A DNA stretch of 64,000 bases from Nymphaea colorata (GCF_008831285.2 NC_045148.1:6143001-6207000); one strand, 5' to 3'. Positions 48,601 through 62,080 are shown, counted from the first letter of the stretch. Notes: generated by a model from the sequence alone, not told the origin. A program made the numbers and translations.

Positions 48601-51600
48601 TCAGTGGAAACGTACAACAATGCATGAGATGTCGTCCTTGCTCTTTCTTGAGACAGCCTCTTCTGTCAGACGCTTTGCTGCTGTTTGTGCATCTTTTATA
48701 TTTCTTATTGCATCCACTGCCTCCTGGTTTGTCATTACCTGAAAGTAAACAACAGCACCAGCTTCACCCCATAATGCCACTAACTAATTTCAAGGTTACC
48801 TTCTATAAATCGATGCTAACAAATGTGCTCGTGTGGAGCTCTTTATCAAGAGGCTCAAACCAGAATGAAAAGCTTCAGTGAGGTTGGCCTAAACTATAGG
48901 TCCAAGTTCATAAACTTGGGACACTAAGCAAGCAAGTAATTTGTGCAACCTAATGAGATGATGCTAATCTTGGATAAGTGACCATCGTACTGTAAGAGGG
49001 TCGCTTAAATCATCATAACCTTCGAACAAGCATACCTTCCATAATCCATCACTGGCGAGTATAAAAAATTCCACATTACTGTCAATCATCTGAACTTTAA
49101 CATGGGGTTTGGAACTGAGATGTTTCTTTAAGCTCTTATCACCAAAAGCCCGTGCTACTGCCAAACGTCCATCAACGCGCGGAACATCTCCTGAAACTCA
49201 ATAGTAATGACATAATTATCTGCCACAATTTTCTCAGATTAAGGTTAGAGACTGGTGAAAATTTGTTCTTTCTATGTTTAAGTCCATAAGAGTTAGTTTT
49301 GTTCATGACTTCACTCTAAAATAAGCTCAACTGTCATTGCCAAGCACACAAGGGGCATATTCCAGCCTATGGACTAACCCACCAGTACCTGGATAGTAAT
49401 TTCTCCTGCAATTACTTATTTTGGGCCATCCTGTTGGCCGTTGGACCTATACGCTGTCCTTGATGAAAAGATAAGCAACAAAGACAAGCCACTGAATTGT
49501 TTTTTTCGATGAATAAATGTGCCATATCACAATCCTAAAAATAGAAGAAAAGAAAGGAAGAATAAATTACACCAACTGTGAAGCATAGGGTGAGAAGGAT
49601 TATGTAATCCAACAAAAATTTAAAAGAAAAATCTAAGACCTGGTAAAAGTGTAACAAAACCGCCTTTGTTCTCAATTTCACTGCGTTCTTTGTCAGGTTC
49701 ATGATCAACAGATAGCTGTTTGGCCGCACCCTTTCTGCATAAAACTGCACGAGAGTCTCCTACATTTGCTATTACTAATTTTTCCCCATCAATCAGGATA
49801 GCTGTGACAGCAGTTGAACCCCCTCTGCCCAATTCACCTGACTTGTCCAAGATTGTCTCATCAGTCATCTGGTATGCCTTCATTACTGCCTCCTCTGGAT
49901 TCGTCCAGAAGTTGGGCTGGTAAAGAAAAGAAAAATATGAATCTTGCACGAAGAAATATGACAGACAACCTTAAATAGAAACATAGCAACGCAGAATGAA
50001 ATTGGAAGACATATTTACACATGTTGTGAAACCCCACATACGTGAAACAGTAGGATGCAGTTTAACAAACAAGTGAAAGAACACTTGAGGAAACTATCAT
50101 GCTTACCTCATTTAGAATATTCTCAAACAGGTTTCCCTTTAGGTAATTCGGCACATCATGACCCAAATGGCCATCAAATATTGCAAATAATCCCAATTCA
50201 GAATTTTTCACCTGCCTAAATTGTGCCACGAGATAATCTTCCATGGCATGACGAGATTTCCCTTTAACCAAATGAAACCCGTGAGTGATGCGCCTAGCAG
50301 ATTGTTTGCTCTTCCCTTTTCCTGTGTCTGATGTAGAACTGCCAAAACCAGCTACCTCCTACAAAGAATAAAAGCCATCAGAGCAATATTGCATTATTTG
50401 TTGCCAAAAGACAATGATCCTACATAAATTCCCAAGTTGAATGACCACCTCAAAAGAAACCTCACTTTGTAACATAGCCAACAAAGGTTTAACAACATGT
50501 GTTATGTGTTCTGACCACATAATTTAGAAATTCCACAGCAGTTACATGCATTGATACATACTTGTTAGAGACAACAAATAGTTTGACAAAAATGAAAAAC
50601 ATTCAAGCCTCCTTTTGAGGTAAGATAATTGAAGCTCCAAAAAACAGAAGCTCTTCTTCCTTTCCTGCAGGAAATGGGGACCGATGAAGCCATTTTATAC
50701 AAAATGGAACATCGAACTTGGAAAATGTGAGGCCTACTGCTATGCCACATAGACAGTATGAACAGTGTCCAAGGTGACCATTTTTCATGACAATGGTGTC
50801 AAACCTATGAAACGAAGAAGCCATTATTGTTTGTATACCAAAATTGTGACATGCCTCTTATAGCCTTGCTACTCGATAAATCAACCATGATATCACTGAT
50901 AATAATAATAATATTATTCTTATTTATCATTATCAAAGAACTAAAAGAAAATGTCAAAAGTAAAAAAGAAAAAGATGACAACTAATAATGTATTTATTAG
51001 TTACATGCTACAGTTAGTCTCTCTCCAGCGTTCTTGGTAAATTAGAGTTTGTTCATAAATTTGCATGAAGTCAACAAAATAACAACGCACTCAAAAAGTT
51101 AAAGAAAATGAAGCTGGTCTGTGTTAAGCCAGGTTTTACCATAAATTAAGATACTCTTGAATACCATAACATATTACCAAGTATAGCACATTTAATCTGT
51201 GAAAGACAGCACCCAATGGTATGTTCCATAGAAAACGAGGATAGAATAGCTGCACTTCATTTCAGTTGCTTCACTATGAACAGCAACCAAGAACAAAACC
51301 CTAAAAACATATGAATATGGAAATAACATACAGTTTTTGGAGCTTGAGCACAAATGCACCTTCACTTATATGAGAAAATTTAACCTTGTTTAAAAAATAA
51401 ATGTTATCACCATGATAAGTTCCACATTATCGGATAAGTTATAGTCTATTATCACCACTTTTGCTGTAACAACTCGCTTTAGCCTACTTTATAAACTAAG
51501 CTTAAAAATGTAATCATGAAAAAAGTAAATTCCAATAGAATTTGCCTCTTCAAGGTTTCAACCTGTCCTGTCATAAAATTCTAAGCCTTATACATTTGCA

Positions 51601-53102
51601 TATATAAAGCAATTTTCATTGGTGAAATTTGCACATCAGGAGTTCCTGAATGTTCTAAATTCCAATATTATGTTCCTTAAGAATGCCATATCGAAATAGT
51701 CTTGTAACTGACAGGCCGTAGTCTAGATGCAAACAAGCAGGAAACCACTTAATATGTACACTATGATTCCTGCAGAGTTTAAAGTCGACATAATTTTGTC
51801 TGCCTCCAAGATCAAGTCTGAAGATTGATTGACTATGCAAGTCCTTTTCCCTTTCATATTCTTCAACAAGATCGGTTCCATTTGACCTGATTTGTTAAAA
51901 GTTCAACTTGTACCAAGAGGGTTATCCACGTTTCCTTGTTTCTAAGGCAACTGCTGAACTCAACTTGCAGCCCTCCATTCATGGTTTATCTGCTACCATC
52001 TGAAGAAGGTTTCCCACAAAGTTACATAAATCATAAATGTGAAGATTCTCGTCACCATAAAAAGAAACCATTACCGAACTAACTAAAAATAACTTTTCGC
52101 CTGCCTAAATTTTCAAAAGCATATCCCAAGATCACCGGTAGCCATCGCTTTCTCGAGTTGTTTATATTGTTATTCACGTCAAAATATACAAAACCCAGTG
52201 TCACTTCTTGTAATCTTTCCTTCAATTGTCAAACAACTTTGCGCTACTGATCTGCTATCAAGGTGGCAGCTCTACAAATATAACAAGCTCCCCAGCGCCT
52301 TCGTACGCCCCAACATTTTCAAAGTCTGACAAGAAGACATAGACGCTCCAGCTCCGTTTCCGTATGATGCTAAGGTTTTCCGCCAAAGGAACAGTTACCG
52401 GTAATAAAGAGCATTGCCCCTGCCGAATGTAATCACATCCTATGTTCCAAAACATAGAAAATAAGATGATGAAAAGACACTCCTGATTGTTAAATGAGTT
52501 GGCCTGTCACCTTCCAGTGTTTTTCAGATGGTACAGATCAAAGGATTCGGGCGCAGCAACGAATTACGTCACTGCACTCGTGACCAGCAAATATTCTTCC
52601 AAGCCCACTCCATGCTCCAGCTCAAAACACGAAGAGCCAAACCAATCAAACGGTCAAACCATTTTCTTGAACTCTACGGTCCCCAAATTTAACATTCTTC
52701 GCCTGCTCATGTAGACAGGTTACATACAAGTAGGCGATTGCCAAATTTCGAACCCCCTACACATGAATTTCTTAGACTTAGAGGCTTAAAAACACAATAG
52801 TACAATACTATTTTGGTTCCTCACAGAACAGTGGGCATCTGAATTTTCCAATGTCAATGTCATAATCAACAGAACCCATTCATATTCCTTCAGAAAAATT
52901 TCAAACTAACAGGCCACAAAACCATCACAGATGCATACTGATGTGAGAAGCAACAACATACTTCTCAAAAAGAACGTAAGCAACAAAGCACCATATGGGG
53001 AGGAGCCAAAAGGATCTGAAACTCCAGACCAGAATTGGAATAGCAGAAGGAGACAGGGGAGGGGGATACCTTCATCCTCTGGATGATGTCTCTGCCCATC
53101 AT
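48601..53102 (-). CDS. Protein phosphatase 2C (plant PP2C, 284 aa, five exons)
   Basis: Mn/Mg-dependent Ser/Thr phosphatase of the short plant clade that includes At1g22280, At1g34750 and At1g78200. Minus-strand exons in order: 53102-53070, 50358-50107, 49916-49640, 49190-49036, 48738-48601. All introns have GT/AG borders and the frame closes exactly: phase 0 at introns 1, 2 and 4, and a Gly codon split G|GA at intron 3. The catalytic fold is complete: metal ligands in MED (E51, D52), FDGH (D73), LASDG (D235) and KDDIS (D274 or D275), plus GGSTAVTAI, ANVGDSRAV, SVDHEP, and DVPRVDGRLAVARAFGD. The first exon codes only MMGRDIIQRMK and is followed by a 2.7-kb intron. Length and both ends match the family, with no regulatory extension and no signal peptide, so a cytosolic or nuclear enzyme is expected. 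It is the only minus-strand gene found. Confidence 0.96.
50359..53069 (-). other. Intron 1 of the PP2C gene
   Basis: A 2.7-kb AT-rich intron after the 11-codon first exon. Several short ORFs occur but none resembles a PP2C exon or another known protein. Long first introns often carry regulatory sequence; nothing specific can be pointed to here. Confidence 0.7.
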
Positions 53103-53353
53103 GGTCTTCTCGGTTTCTCTTTCCGGAAGGAACAGGAAAGCAATCGCAAAAAGCAGCCGGGATGTGATCGCACTGGTTCGAAGTCCCACAAGTTATCATC
53201 TATCCGTTTGTAAAGTCTTCGCTGTTGATGGTTGACGCCGCCGCTTACACACGCCGGGGCCCGCCGTGCCGGAGTTGACGCTTTGAAGGCGTTTGTTTCG
53301 CACCAGAGGGTAGGAAAAAGAGTCCCACGGCAAACCCATTTTCTGACGAAAAG

Positions 53354-53595
53354 TAGGGCTGTCGGCTCGACTGTGAAACTCGTGTTCCACTCGATCTGGC
53401 CATCCAACTTTCGTCACAACTTTATTAAACTTATTTTATAGTTTTTTTTTTAGGTTAACAGAATTTAACTAAGCATTAGATAATGGGAGCTCAACTCGTT
53501 TATGTTGTCGAGTTCATTTCATAACTTTTATTTATTGAACAAATCGAATGAGTTCGACTCAAGTTCAAGTTAACTCGACTTGTTGAACAGCCCTA
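53354..53595. mobile_element. Small hAT-like element with TAGGGCTGT ends
   Basis: TAGGGCTGT at 53354-53362 is matched by its inverse ACAGCCCTA at 53587-53595. The interior is rich in GAGTTCGACTC and CAAGTTCAAGTT motifs. No convincing 8-bp target duplication, so it is either old or only partly delimited. Confidence 0.5.
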
Positions 53596-53718
53596 TTAAT
53601 TAAGCCTCACTCAACAAGAGATATCATCCAGTTCTTTTCATAACTTGAATTCGACTTATTTATTGAATAAATCAACTTGCATCGAATGAGTTCAGCTCAA
53701 TCTCAAGTTAACTGGACT

Positions 53719-53798
53719 TGAGTGTTAAACTTTTCACATGAAATTTTCTGAAAGAACCTGAGTGTTAAACTTTTCACATGAAATTTTCTGAAAGAACC
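53719..53798. repeat. 40-bp perfect tandem duplication
   Basis: Two adjacent identical units of 40 bases, each beginning TGAGTGTTAAACTTTTCACA and ending TGAAAGAACC. Confidence 0.95.
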
Positions 53799-55447
53799 AG
53801 TGAAAATTGTTCTGTCCAAACGAGAAAGGATGGGATCAACACATGTCAGGAATGAAATCGGTTTTGCTCTATGGAACTGCCTTCGCCGACAAGGTGTGAA
53901 CGTTTACGTGGCAGAGCCATTTAACATTTTCAAACTTTTTAAAAGAGAAAAGTTTTCAAATTGTAAAGGGGAGGGAGCTAACCCCTGGTTTTCGCTGGTT
54001 ACATGACATTGTTGACAAACTAACTTTTTTATTTCTTTTTTCAATTTTAAAGAAAGCCCTTTCGTTTTTGTTCTTAAGAATGCTAAGGTCAATTAATTAA
54101 AAAAAGAGGTCTCATGCTGAACTGAGGAGCATTTGATTACTTTAGATTTGAAATTCATGGATGCCTACGACAAAAGATTCTAAACAAAATCAAACTAAGG
54201 ACACTAACTTTGACCTAAGATCTACATTTGAAATCTTTATTTGTTTTTTTGCATTAAGAAAAGGTCAAAGAGAGAAAATCTGATTTAAATTTACGGTTCT
54301 CAAATCCAGAGGATTTTAGATCAAAGACAATCAAACGCCTTTTTAATGGGCGGAGCCGGAATCACAATTTAACAGGCAGCTCAGGGGATCTATTTAATGG
54401 GCAAAGCGAGGTGCTTGCCCCAACATGTAGCATCAGGGGCAATTTAGGAATTTACAAGAAACCTACGTCTCCAATGCATTTTTCCTTTCCCTTCTCTCAT
54501 TGTTTTCCGTTTACTTTTTTTCCTAAATATCAATAATGATTTTATATAAAGAAGGGTTACTTTTAAAATTAATTAATGAGTTGAGCCACTGATGATGGCC
54601 TACTCCTTTTGTGTGTTGGGCACTGTCACATGAGTTAAAGAAAAGTTTTTTTTTACTGTAATTAAGTTTATGTGTTTCATGAATCTATCTTAAAAATTTA
54701 AGCAGAATATAAATAAATGTTATATTCGTGAAATATGCATGAAATTCGATGTTTAGAGTTCGGCATCATCAAGAAGCAGCGTTGATCTCATAATTGTTTG
54801 CTAAAACCATATGAACTCGAGCTTGGGCCAAGCTATGGCCTTAGAAACATGCACAATGTTGGACGCGTTTCTGTGTGACATTTAGGTAAGCATTGATTTT
54901 AGACAGTTAGATGACACGCTTATGACATAAAGCGAACGAAGAGATAAATAAAGTAAAAAAGTTAAGATCTCAAAGCATATTTAAAGTTTCTACCACAATA
55001 GAAAGTTGGAGAACATGTTAAAGTTCTATGGAGACGCAACGAGAGAGACGTTTAACTTTCACGAAGAGTGAAGGATGACTGAGCAAAAGTAAGTAAAGTT
55101 GCTGCAAGCTGCAAAAAAAGTTGGTGGGATGAAAACTGCGAAAGACAAAAGAACGAAACGATCAACAGAAGAAGGAAACTTAATTTGAACTGATTAATTT
55201 TAGTTATTTTGACTCATTGATTTGCCTTGGATTTAAAATAACTTGGGATCAAATGGAAGTTTTTAGGTATGATGAAAAGCTTATGGGTATTTTTAGCTAT
55301 AAACAATCTCTTAAGTAGCCGGTCGGACCTGCGGTGCAGAAATGCGTCGAAGATTCAATTCTCGTTGGAGTCACCATCTAGTCGGTGTTGGAGGTTAAGA
55401 AGGTGGACAGTGGCGGAGAAATTTCTGGTTAAGAAGCACTGTAAGTT
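53799..55447. other. Intergenic DNA
   Basis: AT-rich. Only short unrecognised ORFs; no gene seen. Confidence 0.4.
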
Positions 55448-55668
55448 AAACTTTTAAGTGACATTCATATGTAACAAAAAAAAAAAAAACACTAAAAATT
55501 AATGAAGTTGTTAATGGACACCGGCTACAACGTGGCTGCTGATAATCGGCAGGTAAGTTCAAGTTTCAAACTTTAAGTGACATTCATATGTAACAAAGAA
55601 AAAACACTAAAAATTAATGAAGTTGTTAATGGACACAGGCTACAACGTGGCTGCTGATAATCGGCAGG
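55448..55668. repeat. ~105-bp tandem duplication
   Basis: Units at 55448-55553 and 55568-55668 share TAAGTGACATTCATATGTAA, GTTGTTAATGGACAC and GGCTACAACGTGGCTGCTGA in order, separated by 14 bases. They differ by the length of an A run and one C/A change, so the duplication is recent. Confidence 0.9.
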
Positions 55669-55885
55669 CTCTTATAATCGTTCCTCCCTCGTGCGTGTCT
55701 ACGATCCGGACGGAGGTCTACAGTCTACTTGATTTTGAGATCCTCATCAAGTATCCACACCGCACTTCATTGCTCCTTTGATTTGTGGCCGATTTCTGTT
55801 GGTATTTCTTTCGGTTGCTCTTGCCGAGATAGATAAGAGAACTAGAAAAGGAATAGATTTCGAGCTAAATCGGCTCAGGCAAATA

Positions 55886-56327
55886 TAGGGAAGTCAATGG
55901 ATCAGATTCGAATCAGATGTACTATTAACTACTTTTTGGTATTCACATATTCAAATTCAAATACGAATAAGAGTAGTCATATTCGAACCCGAATCTGAAA
56001 TCTAATTTCACAATTCGAATTTAATCCGAGTCTGATTTTTATATTTACATTCAAATCTGAATTTGAATTTTGATCCATTCTTCCCATTTTCAAAATATAA
56101 GAGCATTAGATATAGGATATTTGTTTAAAAATAAATATTATCTAAATCCGTATCCGAATCCAATCAGATATTTATGTGTATCCGAACTCTACTCTGAACC
56201 CGATAAGATGTCATTTCTTAAATCCGAATTCGACCTGATTTCTTAACTGGATATATTTTTTTTTTCCATATCAATTGAAGGATCATTTCGATCAAATATC
56301 ATCATATCAGATATATTGACATCCCTA
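55886..56327. mobile_element. hAT-like non-autonomous element, ~442 bp
   Basis: The left end TAGGGAAGTCAAT (55886-55898) is inverted at the right end ATTGACATCCCTA (56315-56327), 12 of 13 bases complementary. Flanks read CAAATA on both sides (left GGCAAATA, right ATCAAATA), compatible with an eroded 8-bp target duplication. The interior is composed of ATTCGAAT/AATCCGA motifs and has no ORF. Confidence 0.65.
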
Positions 56328-58675
56328 ATCAAATAGGACCCAAGAAGGGCAACTGCCCTACCATTTAAAAAAAAAAAAGGATAAAATTTCAAAAAATTTG
56401 ATTCTTGGCCCCCAACAAAAAGGCCTTGGCTCTACCATTGGTTAAAGCTCCACGCGCCCTCATGTACTAAAGGAAACATGCGGAAGTTATTCACCAATTT
56501 GTTAATTACTATGCCAAAATAAAAAGGCCAATTTCTCCGGTGAAAATGGTCGGCTCTAGTCAGGTTTTGATGTTTTTTCCGGCATTTTAAACTTTCTCAT
56601 GCGTAATTCAGAGACGGAAAAAAAAAAAGCTACCCGATCAAAATGGCCTCTTAAGAAGGTTTAGAAAACGACAGAAGGTGGGGGCATTCCTTAAACAGAA
56701 TTTCTTCCACGGATGACCTAACTCTCCACATGGGATTAGGTACTTCACTTCTTAATGAAATTTGCTCCTTTGACATTGACTGCCCACCAACCTCACTGTC
56801 ATGACAGATCCCCTTCAAGACTAGCCGACTACCTTGGATACACACTCCTAAGAATCTCTAAGTTGCTTTTGATAGCTTTCGATCTAAGATTCAAAGCCGC
56901 ATTAAGAGATGTGTTTTGTGAGATCCTCAATTTAAGCAAACTGAAGTGGATTTAAGGTTCAATTGGGAGGGTGGTCCGACCTCAAATCCATGGATTTGAG
57001 ATCTTAGGGATCTAGGATCACTACGGATCTGAGAGCCGTGAGGGATAGGTATCGTTTGCCCTCGACGAAAATGCCAATTCCAGAATCGAAAAGAATTGAT
57101 GGAATGGGAAAGAGGTTTCCATTTTCCAAAGCCCAGTCTTGTTTGAATTTTGTATGTTTCCCTGAAAACAAGTTTCCTTGTTTAATTGCCCTGACCTAAC
57201 TGGTTGAGAGGAATGCAAATGGATTGTACTGGTGCCAACATGATTCGTTCAGGCTCCAGGTTACATGTGAAGTTTTAAACTGAATCCCAATTTTATGGCA
57301 AACTGAAATCCAAGTTTTTACATTAAGAGACTAGTTTCTCTCTTTCTTCCCAGATTTCCCCTCCTTGCCTTCTCATCTAGTCAGGAAGGCTGATAGATCG
57401 GTAACAGTTTGGTCATCAATTTGATTCACATGATACTATTACTTCATACTACAAATAGCAGATGTGTGACACTCTAATTGGCAGGTGTTTGGTGTTTTAC
57501 TCGATCTCAAAAGGGCTTGGCTCTCTTCAAAGTATCTCCCCATCCTTGCCTCCTCATCCAATTATGCTTCTTCACCATCCTATACTATACCCCCTTCTCT
57601 CCTCGACCTCCTACCTCTACTTGTGCTGCTGCCCAAGAGGCGTTAAAAAATTGCTCAACCAATCACTTTAACAACTCATTTTATAAACCTTTGAAAATCT
57701 CATAATCTTCAATATGAGGTTAGACTTTTGGAGTGTTATAGTCCACCCCTTTAGGGCACACGCGTTGTGCGTGTGAGACCCATGTCAGTCTATTGAACTG
57801 TGTTCTGGTACCCTCGTAAAAATTTGACTCACACCAAGATCGTACTCTTGGTATGACAGATCTCAATTCAGCCCTAAAAAGTAAGAACCAGGACAAACAA
57901 TCACTTTAATAACCCCCTTCCTATTAGCTCATACTGAACTTATGATTTTCAGATTTGAACCTTGGATATGCTACCTCAACACATTTGTACTACTAGATGC
58001 ACTATTCCACTTTCATCTTGCTCTACTTCTTGTCCTCCAATACCGTTAGTATCTCTCTCTCTCTCTCTCTCTCTCTCTAAAGGGTCAATGAAAGGAGATA
58101 ATGCGGAAAAGTTTCAAATTAGGCTAGTGAAACACATAAGTAATTGGATTTGAATGCAAATTAGTATAACAGAAAACATTAGACCACTCAAAAACCATTT
58201 AATATTCCTAAAAGAGAAGGCGTTTTCACGTAAAGAGGTACTTAAACGTTGACAGCCCACACCCATCTCAATAAACTACAGATTTTTTTTTTTTTTTTTT
58301 CAAACTATTTTGTTTATCCTCATTTCCTTGGAAACAAGAAAAAATTACCATTCTAGAAAGACTATTTTTGCAAATTAAGAAAAAGGGCAAAATTAGACCA
58401 CTGAAAAAAAAATTTCCCCATCTTGAAATACAATAGGATCTTGATTTTCCTTTTAGTAATGAAATCATTTGGGTGGTCCTCATTGGAGGTTGATGACAAC
58501 ACAAAAGAAAAGGCTAAGATCCATTTCCCAATAATTTCTTTAATCAAATTCTCTAGATGTTTTAATTTGATATAAGAAATTAATCAAAATCAAAATTGGT
58601 TTCTATGGGTTTATGTCTCATTGAACTATTGAGCGTAATGTTTTTAATTATATTTTGTAGATCTCTCCTATCAAC
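56328..58675. other. Intergenic DNA
   Basis: Mixed AT-rich DNA with a (CT)n run at 58052-58078 and a T run at 58285-58301. Short ORFs only; no family recognised. Confidence 0.4.
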
Positions 58676-59055
58676 TTACCGTCAACTCGAAACTAGCTTG
58701 GACTTTGGCAATTCATAAATTGGATATGAATGTAGTTGGGACTCAATGGGTTTCTAAAGCAGACTCAAGAGGATGGCAGGCAAAAACCAGTATAAGCAAT
58801 TAAGGTTACTTGCTCACAACTTAACCAAATTCCAAGTGTAAAAAAAATTCTTGGAAAAATTTTTCTCCTCAAACCAAGCCAGCAGTCATTTGCATTATCT
58901 TCACAATCGCCTTGTCTACACACTAGATATAGGACAATTGGATGTTAAGAACTCATTTCAATAGGAATTTGAACAAACTATTTGTTGAACTGCCTAGTTT
59001 TAAGCATCCTAGTCAAGCAGCAGTAGATTGTCTCACCTAAAATATAGCAAACATC
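58676..59055 (+). pseudogene. Ty1/copia reverse-transcriptase relic
   Basis: Degraded fragment of a copia-type polyprotein on the plus strand. Readable pieces in the family's order: WTLAIHKLDMN and VVGTQWVSKAD (family WxLV...P....xGxKWVFK), NFSPQTKPA (ETFSPVVKP), FTIALS (LTIALS), QLDVKNSFQ (QLDVNNAFLHG) and LNKLFVELPSFKHPSQ (LxExVYMxxPxGF). The frame changes at least three times and stop codons interrupt it, for example TAG directly after QLDVKNSFQ. No LTRs, integrase or RNase H part was found nearby, so it is an isolated remnant. Confidence 0.75.
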
Positions 59056-59652
59056 AAATTTTATATATGTACTATTTTACTTCTCAAAAAAAAAAAAAAA
59101 AACTCGTCCTTTGGTGACACATACATGCGATATTTATTATAGACTTCATTTTATTGTCAATTATTTGTTGCCCCTTGACTAAGTGCTCTCTCTCTTTCTC
59201 TTTCTCTCAATCCCCTTCATCAAAAATAATGACTCACCATTCGCCTGGAGAATATATATATATATTAAAATTGGCAGGCTAGTTCTATGGTCAGATGGTT
59301 TTTTTGTTTTGTATTGTTAAAAACAATCTTGGTTACACGGTCGTTTGATGCAATGCATCGGACAGTATTCAATAAAAGGTTGAAGGATTTCTCCATTCAA
59401 ACCTGGATAGGGAAAACCAAGGATTCTACATGTATACATGTAAGTTCAAATATGTCATAGCTCGGATGTCAGATGCCAAAAGTTAAAAAGATCAACCATT
59501 GAAAACCAGCCACCATAGGAGCAGGAGCATTATTAATGGTTTGTAATGTTGCAACAGTTCATAATGCTTTGACCAATGGTTCATCGTACATTCAATGATG
59601 AATTAATTTCTAACGATGTAGCAACATTCATATGGTAGATTTGATTTTTTCT

Positions 59653-59702
<50 letters not shown>

Positions 59703-60153
59703 CAAACTTAACCTATTATGTCATAGTCTAGAAAATATCCGAATAACTGATTCCTACTGAATACACTCGGATCACTGACCGTACCCAATCCGGATCAGCA
59801 TAGGTCAAACACCCTAGTGGACTCAGAGATCCGTGGCTCGATGCTTGTTCCAGCCTGGACTCGCGCCCTCTCCCATCCCTAGTGACTGCCAGGCCCACGA
59901 CTGCCTCCACCTCTCGTCCTCACTCAGCTGCTGTTCTGTCCAGGTGGTCGTCGCCCTTGTGCTCTGTTATAAGCTTCATCGTTCCCTCGCACTCAGCGAG
60001 GGTTTCTAGGTACGGCTGTATCGCGTAGGTTGAGCGGGAATCGAAATAGCATAAATATCCTTCCCAATATTCAATGGTTTTCGACCTCACATTTGACACT
60101 TTATCAGCAAATTACGATGAAAAAAATACAGACGAGAATAGAAATCCGAATCC
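59056..60153. other. Intergenic DNA upstream of the methyltransferase gene
   Basis: AT-rich, with (AT)n at 59657-59700 and a GC-richer part from about 59750 to 60020 that has no recognised coding content. The promoter of the PrmA-like gene should lie at its right end, but no clear TATA box was picked. Confidence 0.4.
59657..59700. repeat. (AT)n microsatellite
   Basis: Twenty-two AT units. Confidence 0.95.
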
Positions 60154-60181
60154 ATGGTGGTATTTTGGAGGTCATATTCGG

Positions 60182-60253
60182 ATGAATCGCGACGGCGGCG
60201 GCCTCCGTCCCGCTCTGCGCCTTCCATTTTCTCCGCCCAAACCTAAAAGATGA
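60182..60253 (+). promoter_or_regulatory. Upstream ORF overlapping the PrmA-like start codon
   Basis: An ATG at 60182 opens a 23-codon frame (MNRDGGGLRPALRLP...) whose TGA at 60251-60253 overlaps the main ATG at 60250-60252 in the form ATGA. A second, out-of-frame uORF runs from 60154 to 60246. Whether both are in the mRNA depends on the unknown transcription start. Confidence 0.4.
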
Positions 60254-62015
60254 TGAAATTCTCCCGCTTGCTCAATCATTCAAGGCTATATGGATATTGT
60301 CCCGTTCGGACCAGAGCGGTCTGTCTCCCACATGCTTGCTGCTCTCATGGCCTTCCTTCCTCTGCCATTCTTCTCTTCAACGCCCATACTCTCGCACTTC
60401 ACCGTGACGAGGAAAATGACAACAGAAGGAAGACCGACCACAAATTTGGCTGCTTTGGTGGTAGTTTCTTCGTCTCTGGCTTACGCCCAGCAAGGTTATT
60501 TCGAGGGAGGCATTTTTGCTACGGACCAACGTCGATGCCTTCAATTGAAGAGGAACCTTCAACCTCTTCTTACTTCTCCGTTCGCATTCAATGCAGTAGG
60601 GAGTTTGCAGTGAGTTGCTTCACCATCATGTACTAGACAACCGAACAATAACTTGGCTCTGTTTTGCTATAAGTGCTTGATTAATAATGTACATATGAAG
60701 TAAACATTGACGTACTAAAATTCGATGTTGGTCGTCCAACTTAGAAGCCTTGAAGAGAACCAAGTCAGAAGCTTCTGACTTCAGTTCTTGTGGAGTCATC
60801 CTCGAATATGGTACTTTAAAATGTATATATATGTTCTTGTGTACTTAATCAGAGTTACGAGATCGATGAAAATGGGTATCTTGGTTTTCTGAAGGAAAAC
60901 GGAGTTGGTTAGAGATCCCCCATTGGACATGAGCGTATTTCCCAGCTACAGGAATCCCGACTCCCCGTGTCACTTTGTTCTTAATGGTCGTTGATATCAT
61001 TTATCGGTTCTCTTCTTAATTTCTTACAAGTTCTTACTTGCTTAACCCCTTAGGCTGCAAGCCAGTCAGTTTAACCAGGAATGCCTCCGGACGGTACAAT
61101 CATGAATAGAAAGGGAACCGACTGACAAGTGAGAAGTTGTCCAGTCTTCCGTCTGCCCTAGCAACCCACCCCGATGTTGTCGACCTTGCAGAGACAGAAA
61201 GGAACTGTTTCTTCCACTTTCGAAGGGTTTCATTTAAAGTTTTAAACGTAGAAGAATGATTCCTCAGACAAAAGTCCAGAGCCACGTTGGCGGAGGGAAG
61301 GGGAAAAAATTTTGTCTTTCCAACCAGATACTGAGACCTCAACACGTTGATGACTTAGGTTGGAGGGAAGTTGGCGATCAAAGTTAAGGCTGTGCCAGTA
61401 TTTTATATGATTTCGATTAAATTGTTCTCTGTTCCTTTGAAGTTTAAAATTTTCCTTGCTATGTATACTGGTTTGCTTTCTCTCTCTGGCATTTATATGT
61501 TTACAATGATGTTACGAATTTGATAATTATTTCTATGAGTTCATGGTTAAGGCAAGGTCAAGCTTTCTGGCAGGATATGTTGTCAGAAGCTCTCTTATGC
61601 TTTGGAGCAAGTTCTTCCAGCATTGAAGATGCCGATGATTCTGAAAATCTCGACGTAGATGATTCTGCAAACCTTGACAAGGTGGGTCCCTCATGAATGT
61701 TGCAAACTGATGTTTCCTGACGCAGTAATTTTCACATCATAACAAATACTTAGCATTATGGGTCTTCGTTTAGTGCAACATGGACATGTCCGGCATGGTT
61801 GTATAGATGAAAGTTTATGTAACTGATATAGAACGTGCATTTTTTCTTTTTTGTGTTTTTATATATTTGATAGGCAAGGTTATTTGCTACGTTAGCGCCC
61901 TTTACTTTAGAAATGTATAAGAAAATCTTAAGTCAAATTGCTTCCTTTTGTTCATTCATAAAGTTATAGCATGTTGATTGTTAGTTGTTACTTATTAGTC
62001 TTATTGTTTGTGGAC

Positions 62016-62080
<65 letters not shown>

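Noticed and set aside
49535-49750. Minus-strand ORF reading through intron 3 of the PP2C gene
   Set aside because: It is an out-of-frame reading across an exon-intron border; the spliced model gives a complete PP2C.
60377-60562. Minus-strand ORF opposite exon 1 of the PrmA-like gene
   Set aside because: Shadow of a plus-strand exon whose frame continues correctly through three further exons.
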